A model generated the notes under the pieces. It saw only the letters and a program-made list of their open reading frames with translations, had not been told where the DNA came from and made no database searches. Made by a program: the position numbers and the translations under genes. Positions 62,415 to 64,000 of a stretch of 64,000 bases of DNA are shown in pieces; within the stretch, counting starts at the first letter, position 1; every line of letters starts with the position of its first letter. This DNA comes from Zafaria cholistanensis (GTDB lineage Bacteria; Actinomycetota; Actinomycetes; Actinomycetales; Micrococcaceae): positions 28,935 to 92,934 of the forward strand of contig NZ_BKDJ01000013.1 in the NCBI RefSeq assembly GCF_008580665.1. The letters are read 5' to 3'.

Positions 62415-63851
62415 CTACGCCACGTAGCGGTCGGTGATCTCCAGCGCCTTGTCGATGATCTCCAGCCCGCGGCGCACGTCGGCTTCGCTGGTGTTCAGCG
62501 GGGGGACCACGTGGATGCGGTTGAAGTTCGCGAACGGCAGCATCCCTGCGGCCTTCAGCGCGGCGACCAGTTCGTTCATTTCGGGCGAGGACCCGCCGTA
62601 GGCGGCCATCGGTTCGCGGGTCTCGCGGTTCTTGACCAGCTCGATCGCCCAGAAGGCGCCGAGCCCGCGGACCTCGCCAACCGAGGGGTGCCGCTGGGCG
62701 ATCTCCCGCAGGCCCGGCCCAATCACGTTCTCCCCGAGCCAGGCTGCGTGCTCCACGATCCCTTCTTCGCGCATCGCCTCGATCGTGGCGACGGCCGCCG
62801 CGCAGGCCAGCGGGTGTCCGGAGTAGGTGAGCCCGCCCGGGTACGCGCGCTCGGCGAAGGTCTGGTAGATAGCCTCGGAGATCACCACGCCGCCCAGCGG
62901 CACATAGCCGGAGTTCACGCCCTTGGCGAAGGTGATCAGGTCCGGGACCACGCCGAAGTGCTCGATCGCAAACCACTTGCCGGTCCGACCGAACCCGGCC
63001 ATGACCTCGTCGGCGATGTACACAATTCCGTACTTGCGGGTCAGTTCGCGCACGCCCTCCAGGTACCCGGCCGGGGGCACGTAGATGCCCGCAGTGCCGG
63101 GAACCGATTCCAGGATGAGGGCCGCGATGTTCTGCGGGCCCTCCAGCACGATCATGTCCTCCAGGTGGCGCAGCGCCCGCTCGGTCTCCTCCGCCTCCGT
63201 GGTGGAGCCGAAGTAGGAGCGGTACGGGTAGGCGGGCATGAAATGCACGACGCCGGAGTCACCAAAGTCGTTCGGCACGCGGCGCGGGTCCCCGGTGACG
63301 TTCACCGCCAGGTGGGTGCCGCCGTGATAGCTGCGGTAGGCGGCGAAGACCTTCTTGCGGCCGGTGTGCAGCCGGGCCATGCGGATGGCGTGCTCGACGG
63401 CGTCGGCACCGCCGTTGGTGAAGAAGACGCGGTTCAGGTCGCCGGGGGCCAGTTCGGCGACCAGCCGGGCCGCTTCCGAGCGGGCGTCGTTGACGTGCTG
63501 CGGGGCGATCGTGCAGAGCTTCCCCGCCTGTTCCTGGATGGCGGCGACGACCTTCGGGTGCTGGTGGCCAATGTTGGTGTTCACCAGCTGGCTGGAGAAG
63601 TCCAGCAGCTTGCGCCCCTCGCCGTCCCAGACGTACGAACCCTCGGCCCTGAGCACGGTCATCGGCTGCAGCGTTGCCTGCGCAGACCACGAGTGGAAGA
63701 CGTGCGCGCGGTCCAGCTCGTAGGCGCGGCGGCCGGCCTCGGTCTCTCTGGCCGAGATCTCCACGGTTTCCGCATTCGCGAAGTGCGCGCTTTCCGGTGC
63801 AACGCCGGTGCCTTCCTGAGACGAGTCGGCGGCAGTGATGGTTTCGGTCAC
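62415..63851 (-). CDS. Class III PLP-dependent aminotransferase (omega-transaminase)
   Basis: A 478-residue aspartate-aminotransferase-fold enzyme. FTNGGADAVEHAIRMARLHTGR binds PLP phosphate, YIADEVMAGFGRTGKW carries the Asp, and ITFAKGVNSGYVPLGGV holds the PLP lysine. The length and LTYSGHPLACAAAVATIEAM match omega-amino acid:pyruvate/2-oxoglutarate transaminases (beta-alanine, GABA, taurine). The GTG start has AAGGA upstream. It lies 10 bases downstream of a methylmalonate-semialdehyde dehydrogenase gene, the pairing expected for beta-alanine or 3-aminoisobutyrate breakdown through malonate semialdehyde. Confidence 0.94.
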   Translation of the reverse strand: MTETITAADSSQEGTGVAPESAHFANAETVEISARETEAGRRAYELDRAHVFHSWSAQATLQPMTVLRAEGSYVWDGEGRKLLDFSSQLVNTNIGHQHPKVVAAIQEQAGKLCTIAPQHVNDARSEAARLVAELAPGDLNRVFFTNGGADAVEHAIRMARLHTGRKKVFAAYRSYHGGTHLAVNVTGDPRRVPNDFGDSGVVHFMPAYPYRSYFGSTTEAEETERALRHLEDMIVLEGPQNIAALILESVPGTAGIYVPPAGYLEGVRELTRKYGIVYIADEVMAGFGRTGKWFAIEHFGVVPDLITFAKGVNSGYVPLGGVVISEAIYQTFAERAYPGGLTYSGHPLACAAAVATIEAMREEGIVEHAAWLGENVIGPGLREIAQRHPSVGEVRGLGAFWAIELVKNRETREPMAAYGGSSPEMNELVAALKAAGMLPFANFNRIHVVPPLNTSEADVRRGLEIIDKALEITDRYVA

Positions 63852-63861
63852 GGGAACGTCC

Positions 63862-64000
63862 TTACGCGTTGGTCGGGAAGCCGAGGTTGAGGCCGCCGTG
63901 GCTGGGGTCGAGCCAGCGGCTGGTCACCACCTTGCCGCGGGTGAAGAAGTGCACTCCCTCGGCGCCGTGCGCGTGGGTGTCGCCGAACAAAGAGTTCTTC
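63862..64000 (-). CDS. mmsA: CoA-acylating methylmalonate-semialdehyde dehydrogenase, C-terminal end (5' part outside window)
   Basis: The last 45 or so residues are visible: [20 protein letters not shown] followed by [12 protein letters not shown] and [18 protein letters not shown] and the RGKVVTSRW segment are diagnostic of MmsA/IolA. The enzyme makes propionyl-CoA or acetyl-CoA from (methyl)malonate semialdehyde. It is transcribed with the class III aminotransferase. Confidence 0.9.
   Translation of the reverse strand, partial: KNSLFGDTHAHGAEGVHFFTRGKVVTSRWLDPSHGGLNLGFPTNA

Noticed and set aside
1..64000. CRISPR arrays, rRNA genes, complete tRNA genes, integrase or transposase genes
   Set aside because: None were recognised; the tandem repeats present lack spacers, and no transposase-like frame with DDE motifs was seen.

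Overview
The window is GC-rich DNA from an actinomycete, most likely a Micrococcales/Micrococcaceae-type organism (Arthrobacter or Citricoccus-like; genus is an inference). Support comes from the mycothiol conjugate amidase gene, an actinobacterial short-chain Z-prenyl synthase, frequent GTG starts with AAGGAG-type ribosome sites, and the gene order of positions 1-8234. That order (PIN-PhoH ATPase, Z-prenyl synthase, TrhA/hemolysin III, DUF255 thioredoxin-fold protein, small membrane protein, mca, DUF4307 protein, greA) matches the Mycobacterium tuberculosis Rv1095-Rv1080c neighbourhood as I remember it.

Positions 1-13355 are ordinary chromosomal core: the block above plus threonine dehydratase, an AI-2E family permease, an aldose 1-epimerase with a tandemly duplicated start region, a Bax inhibitor-1 family protein and a GroES-like protein. 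Just after the last gene lies the 3' half of a tRNA (13405-13448) whose 5' half is replaced by unrelated sequence. It is followed by helically phased GTGCCAC repeats and a perfect hairpin. I read this as the scar or border of an integrated element. Much of what follows looks accessory: regulators, transporters, catabolic operons, gene fragments and repeat-like scraps.

Positions 17.5-32.4 kb hold what looks like a nearly complete lysine/pipecolate to 2-oxoglutarate system. It contains a polar amino acid ABC transporter, a mu-crystallin/ornithine cyclodeaminase-like reductase, a GntR regulator, an FAD amino acid oxidase (pipecolate oxidase candidate), an ALDH7-type aminoadipate semialdehyde dehydrogenase, an HglS-type 2-oxoadipate dioxygenase/decarboxylase, a Glu/Leu-type dehydrogenase and a D-2-hydroxyglutarate dehydrogenase-type FAD/Fe-S protein. 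A 39-codon gene at the end of the transporter operon (18755-18874) encodes a Cys-rich microprotein (C-x3-C-x2-C) that I do not recognise. It is the most novel item in the window.

Positions 32.5-40.1 kb carry a flavin amine oxidase, a zinc alcohol dehydrogenase that has lost its nucleotide-binding core, LysR and TetR regulators, and MFS and EamA transporters. Positions 40.2-48.4 kb form an IclR-controlled operon with a tripartite tricarboxylate (TTT) transporter, an RraA-like aldolase, a beta-hydroxyacid-type dehydrogenase, a TRAP-type permease and a cyclase family hydrolase; the substrate is unknown. Positions 48.7-58.7 kb hold a second TTT transporter with an embedded UspA protein, divergent from an aconitase-isocitrate dehydrogenase pair. 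A GntR gene and shared CTATAG motifs suggest a di/tricarboxylate utilisation regulon. The right end has gene fragments (Mug-type glycosylase, MFS, lactonase, pyruvate carboxylase tail), a perfect 20-bp inverted repeat, an alanine/sodium symporter, a class III aminotransferase and the end of a methylmalonate-semialdehyde dehydrogenase gene.
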